Shown: in pieces, positions 25,803 to 35,400 of the stretch
Layout of the letters: every line of letters begins with the position of its first letter
Numbering within the stretch: position 1 is the stretch's first letter
Origin: Methylocella sp.
GTDB taxonomy: Bacteria; Pseudomonadota; Alphaproteobacteria; Rhizobiales; Beijerinckiaceae
Assembly: GCA_037200525.1 (NCBI GenBank)
Contig: JBBCGG010000001.1
Location: forward strand, 4,890,501-4,954,500
Length of the DNA stretch: 64,000 nucleotides
Direction: 5' to 3'
Position numbers and translations under genes: made by a program
Notes under the pieces: model-generated
What the model saw: the letters and a program-made list of their open reading frames with translations, nothing else
Databases searched by the model: none
Told to the model about the DNA's origin: nothing

Positions 25803-26258
25803 ATGCGCGAACAATTCACGAGTCAGCTCAAGATCGCAATGAAGGCCGGCGACAAGCGCCGAGTCGATACCATCCGAATGATTGCCGCCGCCTTGAAAGA
25901 CAAGGATATCGAGGCGCGAGGCCAGGGAAAGACTGTCTCGGACGAAGAGATTCTTTCGCTGTTGCAAAAAATGGTGAAGAGCCGCCAGGAGTCTTTTGAG
26001 ATTTACGAAAAGGCCGGGCGGCAGGACCTTGCGACGCAAGAAAGCGAGGAGATCGTCATCATCCAGGACTTTTTGCCGCAACAGATCGGCGAGTCCGAAG
26101 TGGAGGCTGCGATCGTCGCGGCCATTGCCGAGACCGGCGCCGCCTCGATCAAGGATATGGGGAAAGTCGTCGCTGCGCTCAAAGCAAAATATGCCGGCCG
26201 CATGGATTTCGCCAAGGCGAGCGCTGTTGTGAAGGGAAAGCTCGGCGCTCAAAACTGA
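25803..26258 (+). CDS. GatB/YqeY domain protein
   Basis: A 151-residue helical protein of the GatB/YqeY family: MIAAALKDKDIEARGQGKTVSDEEILSLLQKMVKSRQES, then LATQESEEIVIIQDFLPQQ, and a C-terminal four-helix part. It resembles the tRNA-binding tail of GatB, but standalone members have no firmly assigned role. AGGAG is present before the ATG. Placement beside carA and before dnaG-rpoD is common in Alphaproteobacteria. It is convergent with panB, with only four bases between the stops. Confidence 0.9.
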   Translation: MREQFTSQLKIAMKAGDKRRVDTIRMIAAALKDKDIEARGQGKTVSDEEILSLLQKMVKSRQESFEIYEKAGRQDLATQESEEIVIIQDFLPQQIGESEVEAAIVAAIAETGAASIKDMGKVVAALKAKYAGRMDFAKASAVVKGKLGAQN

Positions 26259-26262
26259 GCGA

Positions 26263-27075
26263 TCAAGCCTTTTCGCCTAAAAACAGCTCGAGTTCGTCGT
26301 TCGCCATGTGCACGAGATTTTCTTCGCGCGGAAAATCCGCGCTGTGGACGTCGCCGACATAAGCTCGAGCTGTTTCCGCCATCAGCTGGCCCACGTCCTG
26401 ATAACGCCGGTTATGGCGAAAATTCTTTGAGCCAAATCCGAGCACATCGGTGATGACCAGCACTTGACCATCGGTCCTGCGGCCAGCTCCAATGCCTATC
26501 GTCGGGGCGCTGACCCTTCGCGTCACTTCGGCGGCGACCTCCTCCGGAATCATCTCGAGCACGAGCATCGCCATTCCAGCCCGATCCAGCATGATCGCAT
26601 CGCCCAAAAGCTTGGCGGCGTCTTGCGCCGAGCGACCTTTGACGCGCTTCTCAATATGATTTTGCGGCTCCAGTCCGAGATGGCAACAGACCTCGAAGGA
26701 GGCTGCGACTAGAGCCTTAAGGATATCAAGGCGCGGCCCCTCGAACTTCACGATATCGGCCCCGGCGCCGACAAGCTCTCGCGCGGTCGCCACGGCCTGA
26801 TTCGGTTCATCGTAGGTTCCAAAGGGCAGATCGCCGATGATCACGACCTGCGGCGCTCCCCGACGCACGGCGCCGATATGATGGCGCATGTCAGCCAAAG
26901 TGACCTCGCGCTCGCTCGCATAGCCGAGCATGTTCACGCCGACGCTGTCGCCGACGAGGATTATATCGACGTTGGCTTCCGCCTCCGCTTTGGCTGTCGG
27001 CGAATCATAGGCGGTTAAGACCGCGATCGGTCGGCCTTGCCGCTTCATTCCAAGAAAACGGTCGGTTTTGCTCAT
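26263..27075 (-). CDS. panB: 3-methyl-2-oxobutanoate hydroxymethyltransferase
   Basis: A 270-residue TIM-barrel enzyme that adds a hydroxymethyl group from 5,10-methylene-THF to 2-oxoisovalerate, the first step of pantothenate synthesis. Motifs include LTAYDSPTAKAEAEANVDIILVGDSVGVNMLGY (metal and substrate binding), GDLPFGTY, KFEGPR, CCHLGLEPQ and IGIGAGRRTDGQVLVITDVLG. panC is not adjacent. It is divergent from dnaG. Confidence 0.96.
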   Translation of the reverse strand: MSKTDRFLGMKRQGRPIAVLTAYDSPTAKAEAEANVDIILVGDSVGVNMLGYASEREVTLADMRHHIGAVRRGAPQVVIIGDLPFGTYDEPNQAVATARELVGAGADIVKFEGPRLDILKALVAASFEVCCHLGLEPQNHIEKRVKGRSAQDAAKLLGDAIMLDRAGMAMLVLEMIPEEVAAEVTRRVSAPTIGIGAGRRTDGQVLVITDVLGFGSKNFRHNRRYQDVGQLMAETARAYVGDVHSADFPREENLVHMANDELELFLGEKA

Positions 27076-27333
27076 CTCGTCTGACTTTCCGCGATCCCTC
27101 GATCAGGCTCTTGCAAGAAAAAAGGCCGATTCGACACCGCCGATATATAGGCGCGGGGCGCGCGCTTTTGCCCACACATAAGTTACGGCCGGAAATAATG
27201 TTGGTTATTGAGGCAGGCAGCGGCCGAGCTGCAGCCGATGGGCGAGCCCAGCCGCCGCTATCTCCGCCCTGTGTACGGCTGGGGACAATGCGATATAAGT
27301 TTACCCTCGATGGTAAATCCGCGACAACGAATC

Positions 27334-29268
27334 ATGCGCTTTCCGCCATCCTTTCTCGACGACATCAAAGCCAAGCTGCCCGTTTCCGATGTGGTGCGGC
27401 GGCGCGTCAAATTGATGCGCTCCGGCCGCGAATGGAAGGGGCTTTCGCCGTTCAACGCAGAAAAAACCCCTTCCTTCTTCGTCAACGACCAGAAAATGGC
27501 TTGGTTCGACCTTTCGGCCGGCAAAAATGGCAACATTTTCGATTTCGTGATGGAAACCGAGGGCCTCTCTTTTCCTGAAGCGGTTCAGCGGCTGGCGATC
27601 GACGCGGGGCTCCCGTTGCCGCAAAGCTCGCCCGAGGCGGAAGCGCAAGAGAAAAGGCGCGCCAGCCTGCATGAGGTTCTGGAAATGGCGGCGTCCTATT
27701 TCTCGGCGACGCTCAATGGTCCATCCGGGGCCAAGGCGCGCGCCTATCTTTCCGAACGCGGTCTTGACCGAAACATGCAAAGCCAGTTTCGGCTGGGTCT
27801 TGCTCTCCCCGAGAAATATGCGCTGCGCGATCATCTAGCCGGCAAGGGCGTCTCCAAGGAGGCGATGATCGAGACCGGGCTCTTGATCCATGGCGAGGAT
27901 ATTCCTGTCCCTTATGACCGGTTTCGCGACCGAATCATGTTTCCGATTTGCGACCGCTCGGGGCGCACAATCGCCTTTGGCGGCCGGGCGCTCGCCAAGG
28001 ACGTCGCCGCAAAATATCTGAACTCGCCGGAAACACCGCTGTTTCACAAAGGCGGCGTTCTCTACAACCACCACGCCGCACGCAAGGCCGCCCATGAAAC
28101 CGGCCGCGTCATCGTCGTGGAGGGCTATGTCGACGCAATCGCCATGGCGTCGGCGGGTTTCGGCGAGACCGTGGCGACGCTTGGCACCGCTCTGACGCCG
28201 GATCACGCCGAGCTTTTGTGGAAAATGGCCGAGGAGCCGATGCTTTGTTTCGATGGCGACAAGGCCGGGCGCAAGGCGGCCTATCGCGCGATCGACATGG
28301 CTTTGCCTCTGATCGGTCCCGGCCGTTCCCTCCGATTCGCGCTGCTGCCCGAAGGCCAGGACCCAGACGATCTCGTCCGATCTGCCGGACCCGGCGCGAT
28401 GTCTGATGTTTTGTCGCACGCGCTGCCGCTCGCCGATCTCATCTGGCTTCGCGAAACCGAGGCTGCGGATTTTGCGACGCCGGAACGCCGCGCCGGCCTC
28501 GAGCGGCGGCTGGCGGAAATCGCCCGCGAGATCAAAGACGAGACGCTGCGTCGCTATTATCAGGCCGACTTCAAGGCGCGTCTGTTCAAACTCTTCGACA
28601 GCCGCAGCGAGCGAGCGCAGCCTTGGCGCGACAAGCGCAACGCTCAAGGCGGCTTTGGATCGGGGCGCCGCAATGAGCGCGGGCCGGCGCGCGACGACGC
28701 CAAGCGAACGCCGCCGATCGTCAGCTCGAGCCTGTCGAAGTCTCCGCTATTCCGCCAGGATAAATCCAGCCTTCCGCCGCGCGAGGCGTTGATTCTCCTG
28801 CTTCTGCTCAATCATCCGGGGCTGCTCGAGCATCATGCCGAAGCGATCGCCGAAATGGAGTTTTCGAACCGGGAGGCAGGCGCCTTGCGCGACGGCTTGC
28901 TTGATCGCGTCGGCGCTGGGCGGCTCGACGGCGAAGGCCTCCGCACCGCCGCCGAGGTCGCCGGCTTTGCCGCGATTTTGGAAAAGCTTGACGGTTTGGC
29001 CGCACATTCGTCGCATTGGTATATGAAAATTGGGGCAGCCGAGGCTGATGCTGAAGAGGTGCTAAGACAGGCCCTGACCTTGCATCATCGCGCGAGGGCG
29101 CTACATAGGGAGCTGCACTTGGCTGAGGTGGCTTTGGGTATCGAGTCGAGTGAGGCGAATCTCGGACGGCTGAAGGATATTCAAGATCAATTGCTGGCGC
29201 TGGGGGGGACAGAGGCCGCCGTTGATGGTTTCGGCGCATCGTCGGGACGTTCTGGTGGGACCTTGTGA
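27334..29268 (+). CDS. dnaG: DNA primase DnaG, lacking zinc ligands
   Basis: A 644-residue primase from the ATG at 27334 (MRFPPSFLDDIK). The TOPRIM core (VIVVEGYVDAIAMASAGF and CFDGDKAGRKAA) and the C-terminal DnaB-interaction region are present. In the N-terminal CHC2 region the usual four zinc ligands are replaced by S38, N41, D59 and A62, although the surrounding fold motif (GLSPFNAEKTPSFFV) is kept. There is no Cys or His in residues 1-80. It is followed by rpoD, a conserved pair. The start lacks a strong ribosome binding site. Confidence 0.95.
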   Translation: MRFPPSFLDDIKAKLPVSDVVRRRVKLMRSGREWKGLSPFNAEKTPSFFVNDQKMAWFDLSAGKNGNIFDFVMETEGLSFPEAVQRLAIDAGLPLPQSSPEAEAQEKRRASLHEVLEMAASYFSATLNGPSGAKARAYLSERGLDRNMQSQFRLGLALPEKYALRDHLAGKGVSKEAMIETGLLIHGEDIPVPYDRFRDRIMFPICDRSGRTIAFGGRALAKDVAAKYLNSPETPLFHKGGVLYNHHAARKAAHETGRVIVVEGYVDAIAMASAGFGETVATLGTALTPDHAELLWKMAEEPMLCFDGDKAGRKAAYRAIDMALPLIGPGRSLRFALLPEGQDPDDLVRSAGPGAMSDVLSHALPLADLIWLRETEAADFATPERRAGLERRLAEIAREIKDETLRRYYQADFKARLFKLFDSRSERAQPWRDKRNAQGGFGSGRRNERGPARDDAKRTPPIVSSSLSKSPLFRQDKSSLPPREALILLLLLNHPGLLEHHAEAIAEMEFSNREAGALRDGLLDRVGAGRLDGEGLRTAAEVAGFAAILEKLDGLAAHSSHWYMKIGAAEADAEEVLRQALTLHHRARALHRELHLAEVALGIESSEANLGRLKDIQDQLLALGGTEAAVDGFGASSGRSGGTL

Positions 29269-29688
29269 GCGGGCAGGTCTTTTGACTCTTGCGAATTTTG
29301 TCCTGTAAAGAGCGTCCAGAGCTAGCCGCTTTCGCGCGGCGGGGTGAGATTGAGCGTCGCCGCAACATGCGAGAAGTGGAATTTCCGCTTTAAATACGCG
29401 CGTTGTGTCTTGACGATTTTCGTATCTTTACGATTTGGTTGGGTCTTCGCGATCTTTTAAGTCTCTTCACTGTCTATCGCGAACCGGGGCTCCCCTGGAT
29501 CAAGCGCGAGCGGCGCGGCCCCGGCGGGCAATGCAATATTGGGTATGGCTTGGCAGAAATCTATTTGAATTTGTGTTTAGCGCGGCCATCCAAGGGCCGA
29601 TATAAGCTTGCGCTCGAGCCCTTGATGTTTCGAGACTTGCTGAATTGACCGTAAGCCGGTTGAATTTTCCTCACGTGCGGAGGCCTTG
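29269..29688. other. 420-base region upstream of rpoD
   Basis: This dnaG-rpoD gap carries no convincing gene; an open frame at 29403-29648 lacks coding features. A sigma-70-like candidate at 29282-29311 lies immediately after dnaG, and the rest is a long leader. A CTTGACG element at about 29409 could be a further -35, without a good -10 match. GGAGG stands before the rpoD ATG. Confidence 0.45.
29282..29311 (+). promoter_or_regulatory. candidate sigma-70 promoter for rpoD
   Basis: TTGACT at 29282-29287 and TAAAGA at 29306-29311 are separated by 18 bases, 14 bases after the dnaG stop. The -35 is strong and the -10 moderate. It would give a leader of about 370 bases before rpoD. Confidence 0.4.
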
Positions 29689-31740
29689 ATGGCGAAAAAG
29701 GACAACGAGAAGACCGAAGTGGAAGGTGGCGCGGTCGAGACCGCAGACAGCCCTCTGCTCGATCTATCCGACGCCGCCGTCAAGCGGATGATCAAGCTCG
29801 CCAAAAAGCGGGGCTTTGTCACTTACGCTGAATTGAACGCCGTGCTCCCCTCCGAGGAGGTCAATTCCGAGCAGATCGAAGACATTTTGGCCATGATGAA
29901 CGAAATGGGCATCAATGTCGTCGAGACCGAGGAGCAGGACGAAGCCGAGGCCGAGGAGACCGCCGAGGAGGAAGAGGCCGAGGGCGGAGACCTCGTCGAG
30001 GTCGCGCAGCCCAAGGCCGTCGCCATCCGTTCGTCGGAGCCGGCTGACCGCACCGACGATCCGGTGCGGATGTATTTGCGTGAAATGGGCTCCGTCGAGC
30101 TTTTGTCCCGCGAAGGCGAAATCGCCATCGCAAAGCGGATCGAAGCTGGCCGCGAGGCGATGATCGCCGGACTTTGCGAAAGCCCGCTGACCTTTCAGGC
30201 GATCATCATTTGGCGCGACGAGCTGAATGAAAGCAAGGTGTTGCTCCGCGACATCATCGATCTTGAAGCGACCTATGCCGGCCCCGACGGAAGAAACACC
30301 CCGCGAATCGATATGACGGCTCCCGGCGCCGCCGAGGCGCTCGCCGCGCAACAGGCAGCTCCGGCGACGGCCCCGCTCAATCCGCCGGCGCGCCTGCGCC
30401 CCGCGGGCGATGACGGCTTGGACGCGGCGATACCTGAAGACGTCTTTGATGAAGAAGACGACATGGAGAATTCCGTCTCGCTTTCTGCGATGGAGGCGGA
30501 GCTCAAGCCCAAGGTTCTCGACACCTTCGATCGGGTCGCCGACGCTTATAAAAAGCTGCGCCGCCTGCAGGACCAGAATGTCGAGAACAAGCTGAAGAAC
30601 GAAACGCTGACCCCTTCTCAGGAGCGCAAATATAAGACGCTCAAGAAGGAAATTGTCACGGACGTCAAATCGCTGTCGCTCAATCCGAACCGCGTCGAAG
30701 CGCTGGTCGAGCAGCTCTACGACATCAATAAGCGTCTGATCGGCCTGGAGACGAAGTTGTTGCGTCTCGCCGAGGGCTATGGCGTCAGCCGCGAGGATTT
30801 CCTCAAGAATTACCAAAATTCCGAGCTCGACCCAAAATGGCTGCTGCGCGTCTCAAAACTCGGGGGCCGCGGCTGGAAGGATTTCGTCGCGAGCGCGAAA
30901 GACGCGATCAAGGATCTTCTGAACGAGATTCATGGTCTCGCCACCGAGACGGGTCTTGAGATCCAGGAATTCCGCAAAATCGTCCATATGGTGCAAAAAG
31001 GCGAACGCGAAGCGCGTCAGGCTAAGAAGGAAATGGTCGAGGCCAACCTTCGCCTAGTGATTTCGATTGCCAAGAAATACACCAATCGCGGTCTGCAATT
31101 CCTCGATTTAATTCAAGAAGGCAATATAGGCTTGATGAAAGCCGTCGATAAATTCGAATATCGGCGCGGCTATAAATTCTCGACCTATGCGACTTGGTGG
31201 ATTCGCCAAGCGATCACCCGCTCTATTGCCGACCAGGCGCGGACGATCCGAATTCCGGTGCATATGATCGAGACGATCAATAAAATTGTGCGGACTTCGC
31301 GCCAGATGCTGCATGAGATTGGTCGCGAACCGACCCCTGAAGAACTCGCCGAAAAGCTCGCCATGCCGCTCGAAAAGGTGCGCAAGGTGCTCAAGATCGC
31401 CAAAGAGCCGATCTCGCTCGAAACTCCTATTGGCGATGAGGAAGATTCCCACCTCGGCGATTTCATCGAGGACAAAAACGCAATACTGCCGATTGATGCG
31501 GCGATTCAATCCAATCTGCGCGAGACGACGACGCGCGTTCTGGCCTCATTGACGCCCCGTGAGGAGCGCGTGTTGCGCATGCGTTTCGGAATCGGCATGA
31601 ACACCGACCATACGCTGGAGGAGGTCGGCCAGCAGTTCTCAGTGACGCGCGAACGCATTCGTCAAATTGAAGCGAAGGCTTTGCGGAAGCTGAAGCATCC
31701 CTCCCGCTCCCGCAAGCTGCGTAGTTTCCTGGATAATTAA
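29689..31740 (+). CDS. rpoD: primary sigma factor RpoD
   Basis: The 683-residue housekeeping sigma-70. Region 1.1 is at the N-terminus ([26 protein letters not shown]), followed by an acidic linker. Region 1.2 has [22 protein letters not shown]. The non-conserved insert covers roughly residues 170-390. Region 2 has [56 protein letters not shown]. Region 4 closes with [30 protein letters not shown]. The ATG at 29689 is next to GGAGG. A strong terminator follows. Confidence 0.97.
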   Translation: MAKKDNEKTEVEGGAVETADSPLLDLSDAAVKRMIKLAKKRGFVTYAELNAVLPSEEVNSEQIEDILAMMNEMGINVVETEEQDEAEAEETAEEEEAEGGDLVEVAQPKAVAIRSSEPADRTDDPVRMYLREMGSVELLSREGEIAIAKRIEAGREAMIAGLCESPLTFQAIIIWRDELNESKVLLRDIIDLEATYAGPDGRNTPRIDMTAPGAAEALAAQQAAPATAPLNPPARLRPAGDDGLDAAIPEDVFDEEDDMENSVSLSAMEAELKPKVLDTFDRVADAYKKLRRLQDQNVENKLKNETLTPSQERKYKTLKKEIVTDVKSLSLNPNRVEALVEQLYDINKRLIGLETKLLRLAEGYGVSREDFLKNYQNSELDPKWLLRVSKLGGRGWKDFVASAKDAIKDLLNEIHGLATETGLEIQEFRKIVHMVQKGEREARQAKKEMVEANLRLVISIAKKYTNRGLQFLDLIQEGNIGLMKAVDKFEYRRGYKFSTYATWWIRQAITRSIADQARTIRIPVHMIETINKIVRTSRQMLHEIGREPTPEELAEKLAMPLEKVRKVLKIAKEPISLETPIGDEEDSHLGDFIEDKNAILPIDAAIQSNLRETTTRVLASLTPREERVLRMRFGIGMNTDHTLEEVGQQFSVTRERIRQIEAKALRKLKHPSRSRKLRSFLDN

Positions 31741-31793
31741 GGCCGCATCGTTTTTTTGCAGCCTTGCGCCTGGACCCCGGGGGTTAAGAACAG

Positions 31794-31834
31794 AGGCCAT
31801 AATCGCTGTAGCTTGCCGCGATCATGGCCTTTTT
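31794..31834 (+). terminator. Rho-independent terminator after rpoD
   Basis: AGGCCAT-AATCGC (31794-31806) pairs with GCGAT-C-ATGGCCT (31818-31830), followed by TTTT. It sits 53 bases after the rpoD stop. Confidence 0.8.
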
Positions 31835-31871
31835 CTATTGTCCGCCGTTGAGGCCGATGAAGCCTTGATTA

Positions 31872-32111
31872 CTACTCAACTTTAAACAGCTGCTGGTGCA
31901 AAGCGTCCGGTATGGATTCCTCGGGAATGGCGATCATCGTGTGGCCGTTCATCTTGACGACATAAACGGTGCCCGACTTGCCGCCCTCCATCGTCACCTC
32001 CTGGGACTTCACCATTTCCACCTTGATCATCTTGCCATGTTTCGCTTCGGCGGAAGCGGCAAAGAGAATAGCGGTGATCGCCAAAGCGGCCGTAATTAAA
32101 CGCTTATACAT
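31872..32111 (-). CDS. small secreted hypothetical protein (79 aa)
   Basis: It has a clear signal peptide (MYKRLITAALAITAILFAASAEA, cleavage after residue 23) and leaves a mature chain of about 56 residues. The mature part is basic at the front (KHGKMIKVEMVKSQ) and then beta-rich (GTVYVVKMNGHTMIAIPEE). AGGAGG lies before the ATG. No family is recognised. It is convergent with rpoD. Confidence 0.7.
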   Translation of the reverse strand: MYKRLITAALAITAILFAASAEAKHGKMIKVEMVKSQEVTMEGGKSGTVYVVKMNGHTMIAIPEESIPDALHQQLFKVE

Positions 32112-32603
32112 GAAATCCTCCTTAGACTTGAGGTTATTCTAAAATATCCGCCCCCATGTCACACGGATGCTTGGCGAGCATCCTGAAAGCATGGCGTTCG
32201 GCAATCAAGACTTCCGCGCAAGCAGAGCATGGAACCGCTTGCGGCGCTTATCGTGGGACTGCTGGCCCTTTAGGCGGTCATCGACGAAGCGGCTCCAAAC
32301 GCGCCCATTGACGCCGATTCATCAAATTCCCCGACACAGTACATGATCTGTACCATTTCCACTGCATTTTGCCAGATGGTCCGGGCGAAGATCACGCTTT
32401 ATGATTGCCGCCGCGGCAGCGGAAATTGACTTCGTCCATCCCTTGCGCCTATATGGCGCGCGATTTTCCGGTTTGAGCGCTGCGCATTGTCAGCGCGTTC
32501 GAAGGCGGCCAGTCTTATTTCACGGAACTAGCGCTCGCCAGCGCGACCTCAAGGGTTCGCGGCGACCTTGTTTCGTCTGTCTGTTAGAATTTGGAGCGTT
32601 AAA
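32112..32603. other. 492-base region upstream of rpmH
   Basis: No gene could be supported here; an open frame at 32401-32607 ends on the rpmH start and has no protein-like features. A promoter candidate is at 32426-32455. A small inverted repeat GTACA/TGTAC lies at 32339-32353. Confidence 0.45.
32426..32455 (+). promoter_or_regulatory. candidate sigma-70 promoter for rpmH-yidC
   Basis: TTGACT (32426-32431) and a TATATG/CTATAT -10 (32449-32455) have 17-18 bases between them. It would drive rpmH with a leader of about 140 bases. Confidence 0.5.
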
Positions 32604-32738
32604 GTGAAGCGGACCTACCAACCTTCCAAGCTTGTGCGCAAGCGTCGGCATGGCTTTCGCGCGCGGATGGCGACGGTTGGCGGACGCCGGGTCCTCGCGG
32701 CGCGGCGCGCCCGCGGCCGCAAAAGGCTCTCAGCCTGA
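32604..32738 (+). CDS. rpmH: 50S ribosomal protein L34
   Basis: A 44-residue, extremely basic protein beginning (GTG start) [18 protein letters not shown] and ending RGRKRLSA, an unmistakable L34. The GTG at 32604 is preceded by GGAGCG. It binds 23S rRNA in the large subunit. The usual downstream partner rnpA is absent: only 78 bases lie between its stop and yidC. Confidence 0.95.
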   Translation: MKRTYQPSKLVRKRRHGFRARMATVGGRRVLAARRARGRKRLSA

Positions 32739-32816
32739 TCTTCCAGCTCCAGACTGGCTGCAGCTGCCGCTGTGCGATTCGGCGCGGGACGACGACGGAT
32801 TTAAGGCGCGCGGCGG

Positions 32817-34625
32817 ATGAATAGCGACACGAAGAATCTTTATCTGGCGATTGGGCTGTCTTGCCTTGTGATCGTTGGCTGGAGTTATTTTTTCGCGCCG
32901 AAGCCGGGAGACCGGCAGTTGGCGCAGACGCAAGGCCTGCAGCAGGCGGCGCAAGCGCCGAATGCGCCTTCGGCCGCTCCCGGCGCGCAAAGCCTCGCCG
33001 CCCCCGGCGAACTCGCCGTTGCGCCCAAAACCCGCGCTGAGGCCCTGGCCGCAAGCCCGCGCATCAAACTCGACACCCCGGCGCTGTTCGGCTCGATCGC
33101 CCTGAAAGGGGCGCGCCTCGACGACGTTTCGCTCAAAGCCTATCGCGAGACCGTCGACCCCAACAGCCCGAACATCGTGCTGCTGTCGCCGGCCGGCGCC
33201 CCCGACGCCTATTACGCCGAGGCCGGATTCCTCGCCCCCGCCGGCGAAAGCCTCGTCCTGCCCCGCCCCGATACGCTCTGGCGCGCCGATCGCGAGACCT
33301 TGACGCCGCAGACCCCGGTGACGCTCAGCTTCGACAATGGCCAGGGCCTCGTCTTCCACCGCCAGATCGCGGTCGACGACCGCTATATGTTCACCATCAA
33401 GGACAGCGTCGAGAACGCCTCGGACAGACCGGTGGCGCTGGCGCCCTATGCGCTGACGGCGCGCCACGGCCTGCCGCCGACGGTGAATTATGCGGTTCTG
33501 CACGAAGGCTTCGTCGGCGTCATCGGCGATGGCGGCGTGCAGGAAATCAAATATGACAAGATCGAGAAAGAAGAGCGCGCCACCAAAACCTTCAAGGGAA
33601 CCGGCGGCTGGCTCGGCTTTACCGACAAATATTGGGCGACCACGGTCATCCCGGACCAGAGCGCGCCGATTGAGGCGAGCTTTTCGGCGGCCGCCGCGCC
33701 GCAGGGGGCCGCGCGCATCTATCGCGCCGATTTCGTCGGCGCGGCGCAGACGATCGCCCCCGGGGCCTTGCTCGAGACGACGAGCCGGGTGTTCGCCGGG
33801 GCCAAGGAAACCGGGACGCTCGACAAATATCAGGCCGATCTCGGCATCGAGAAATTCGATCTGCTGATCGATTGGGGCTGGTTCTACTTCATCACCAAGC
33901 CGATGTTCCAGCTGCTGCATTTTCTCTATACGCTCACCGGCAATTTTGGCGTCGCCATCCTGATCATCACGGTGATCGTCAAGGGGGTGTTCTTCCCGCT
34001 CGCCAATAAGAGCTACATGTCGATGGCGAAGATGAAGGGGGTCGCGCCGCAGATCGCCGCGCTGCGGGAGAAATATCCCGACGACAAGATGAAGCAGCAG
34101 CAAGAGACGATGGCGCTGTATAAGCGCGAGAAGATCAATCCGGTCTCGGGCTGTCTGCCGATGCTGATCCAGATCCCGGTGTTTTTCGCGCTGTATAAAG
34201 TGCTGTTTGTGACGATCGAGATGCGGCATGCGCCATTTTTCGGCTGGATCAAGGATCTGTCCGCCCCCGATCCGACCAATGTGTTCACTTTATTCGGGCT
34301 TTTGCCTTATGACCCGACGCAGCTTCCGCTGATCGGCCATTTTTTGGCGCTCGGCATCTGGCCGCTGATCATGGGCGTCTCGATGTTCGTGCAGATGAAG
34401 GCCAATCCCGAGCCGGCCGACCCGATGCAAAAGCAGATCTTCACCTGGATGCCGGTGATCTTCACCTTTACGCTCGGAAGCTTCCCCGCCGGCCTCGTCA
34501 TCTACTGGACCTGGAACAATACGCTCTCGATCATCCAGCAAACCCTGATCATGAAAAGAGCCGGCGTCAAAATCGAACTCTTCGACAATCTCGCCGGAAT
34601 GTTCAGAAAAAAGGCCACTAGCTGA
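32817..34625 (+). CDS. yidC: membrane protein insertase YidC
   Basis: A 602-residue insertase. TM1 at residues 8-26 ([18 protein letters not shown]) is followed by a low-complexity stretch and the periplasmic beta-sandwich P1 domain (about 75-340). The core has five helices with the functional region [26 protein letters not shown] and the C-terminal [20 protein letters not shown]. It inserts proteins alone or with SecYEG. It directly follows rpmH, but neither rnpA nor the usual downstream engB-argB is seen. The next gene, bluB, is convergent. Confidence 0.96.
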   Translation: MNSDTKNLYLAIGLSCLVIVGWSYFFAPKPGDRQLAQTQGLQQAAQAPNAPSAAPGAQSLAAPGELAVAPKTRAEALAASPRIKLDTPALFGSIALKGARLDDVSLKAYRETVDPNSPNIVLLSPAGAPDAYYAEAGFLAPAGESLVLPRPDTLWRADRETLTPQTPVTLSFDNGQGLVFHRQIAVDDRYMFTIKDSVENASDRPVALAPYALTARHGLPPTVNYAVLHEGFVGVIGDGGVQEIKYDKIEKEERATKTFKGTGGWLGFTDKYWATTVIPDQSAPIEASFSAAAAPQGAARIYRADFVGAAQTIAPGALLETTSRVFAGAKETGTLDKYQADLGIEKFDLLIDWGWFYFITKPMFQLLHFLYTLTGNFGVAILIITVIVKGVFFPLANKSYMSMAKMKGVAPQIAALREKYPDDKMKQQQETMALYKREKINPVSGCLPMLIQIPVFFALYKVLFVTIEMRHAPFFGWIKDLSAPDPTNVFTLFGLLPYDPTQLPLIGHFLALGIWPLIMGVSMFVQMKANPEPADPMQKQIFTWMPVIFTFTLGSFPAGLVIYWTWNNTLSIIQQTLIMKRAGVKIELFDNLAGMFRKKATS

Positions 34626-34633
34626 TGCGGCCC

Positions 34634-34658
34634 CCCGAAAAGCTGCGGACTTTTCGGG
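34634..34658. repeat. REP-like palindrome, copy 3
   Basis: CCCGAAAAG (34634-34642) and CTTTTCGGG (34650-34658) lie between convergent yidC and bluB, with the same core as the copies at 5937 and 17750. Confidence 0.75.
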
Positions 34659-34664
34659 CAAATT

Positions 34665-34700
34665 CTTGCGTTAAAGCGAAGACTTGCGTTAAAGCGAAGA
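34665..34700. repeat. 18-base perfect tandem duplication
   Basis: The unit CTTGCGTTAAAGCGAAGA occurs twice in direct contact (34665-34682 and 34683-34700) between the palindrome and the bluB stop. It is not coding. Confidence 0.85.
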
Positions 34701-34710
34701 TAAGTGCGCC

Positions 34711-35376
34711 TCAGCGCCAATGAAGCTGGGCGTTCTGCTCCTCATGCCCTTGCCATTCATATCGCTCGAGCTCTGGATCGATATGCTCTTCCTGCGGAAA
34801 TCCGACGCAAAGATAGGCGATGAGTTTCCAGCTCTCCGGCGTCTCGATTGATCGCGCGACGCCTTCAGGATCGATGATCGAGACCCAGCCGACGCCAAGC
34901 CCATGCGTTCGCGCCGCCAGCCAAAAGGTGTAGATCACGGCGACGACGGAATAGTCCAAGGTTTCGGGCATCGTTTTGCAGCCAAGGCCCGCGCCTGTCA
35001 TCGTCGCTCTGTCGCAGAACACGGCAAGATGCACCGGCGCCTCGCACAGGCCCGCCAATTTGAGGCGGGCGTAGAGCGCCGCGCGTTCGCCTTCATATGC
35101 TTTCAGCGCGGCGGCGTTGCAGGCGTTGAAATTGGCGATGATGGCCTCTCGGCGCGATGGCGTTTCGACGTTGACGAAACGCCAAGGCTGGCTATTGCCG
35201 ACGGATGGAGCGCGCACGGCGATCTTCAGAAGATCCTCGATCAATGTGATCGCAACCGGATCAGACTTGAACCGGCGGACGTCGCGCCGCCATTTGAACA
35301 AATCGTCGAGCTTGCCTCTGAACGCCGCATCGAATTCCGGCGGCGCGCCGCCGCAGGGCCTCACCGACGTGGCCAA
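34711..35376 (-). CDS. bluB: 5,6-dimethylbenzimidazole synthase
   Basis: A 221-residue nitroreductase-fold protein with BluB features: WRRDVRRFKSDPV, RAPSVGNSQPWRFV, and the closing LCVGFPQEEHIDPELER..EWQ. BluB destroys FMNH2 with oxygen to form DMB, the lower ligand of vitamin B12. No other cobalamin genes are in the window. The start is a TTG at 35376; a GTG at 35364 is an alternative. The gene is 24 bases downstream of the ychF stop. Confidence 0.88.
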   Translation of the reverse strand: MATSVRPCGGAPPEFDAAFRGKLDDLFKWRRDVRRFKSDPVAITLIEDLLKIAVRAPSVGNSQPWRFVNVETPSRREAIIANFNACNAAALKAYEGERAALYARLKLAGLCEAPVHLAVFCDRATMTGAGLGCKTMPETLDYSVVAVIYTFWLAARTHGLGVGWVSIIDPEGVARSIETPESWKLIAYLCVGFPQEEHIDPELERYEWQGHEEQNAQLHWR

Positions 35377-35400
35377 AAGGTCAGAGCATCAGCAAAGCGT

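Noticed and set aside
29403-29648. 81-codon frame upstream of rpoD
   Set aside because: It lacks a ribosome binding site and protein-like composition; it is better read as leader DNA.
32632-32820. Possible rnpA overlapping rpmH in another frame, as known in Thermus
   Set aside because: The 62-codon frame lacks the RnpA RNR motif and its length, and its residues look random.
32730-34229. 499-codon minus-strand frame opposite yidC
   Set aside because: It is low-complexity and has no ribosome binding site; the plus strand encodes a full YidC.
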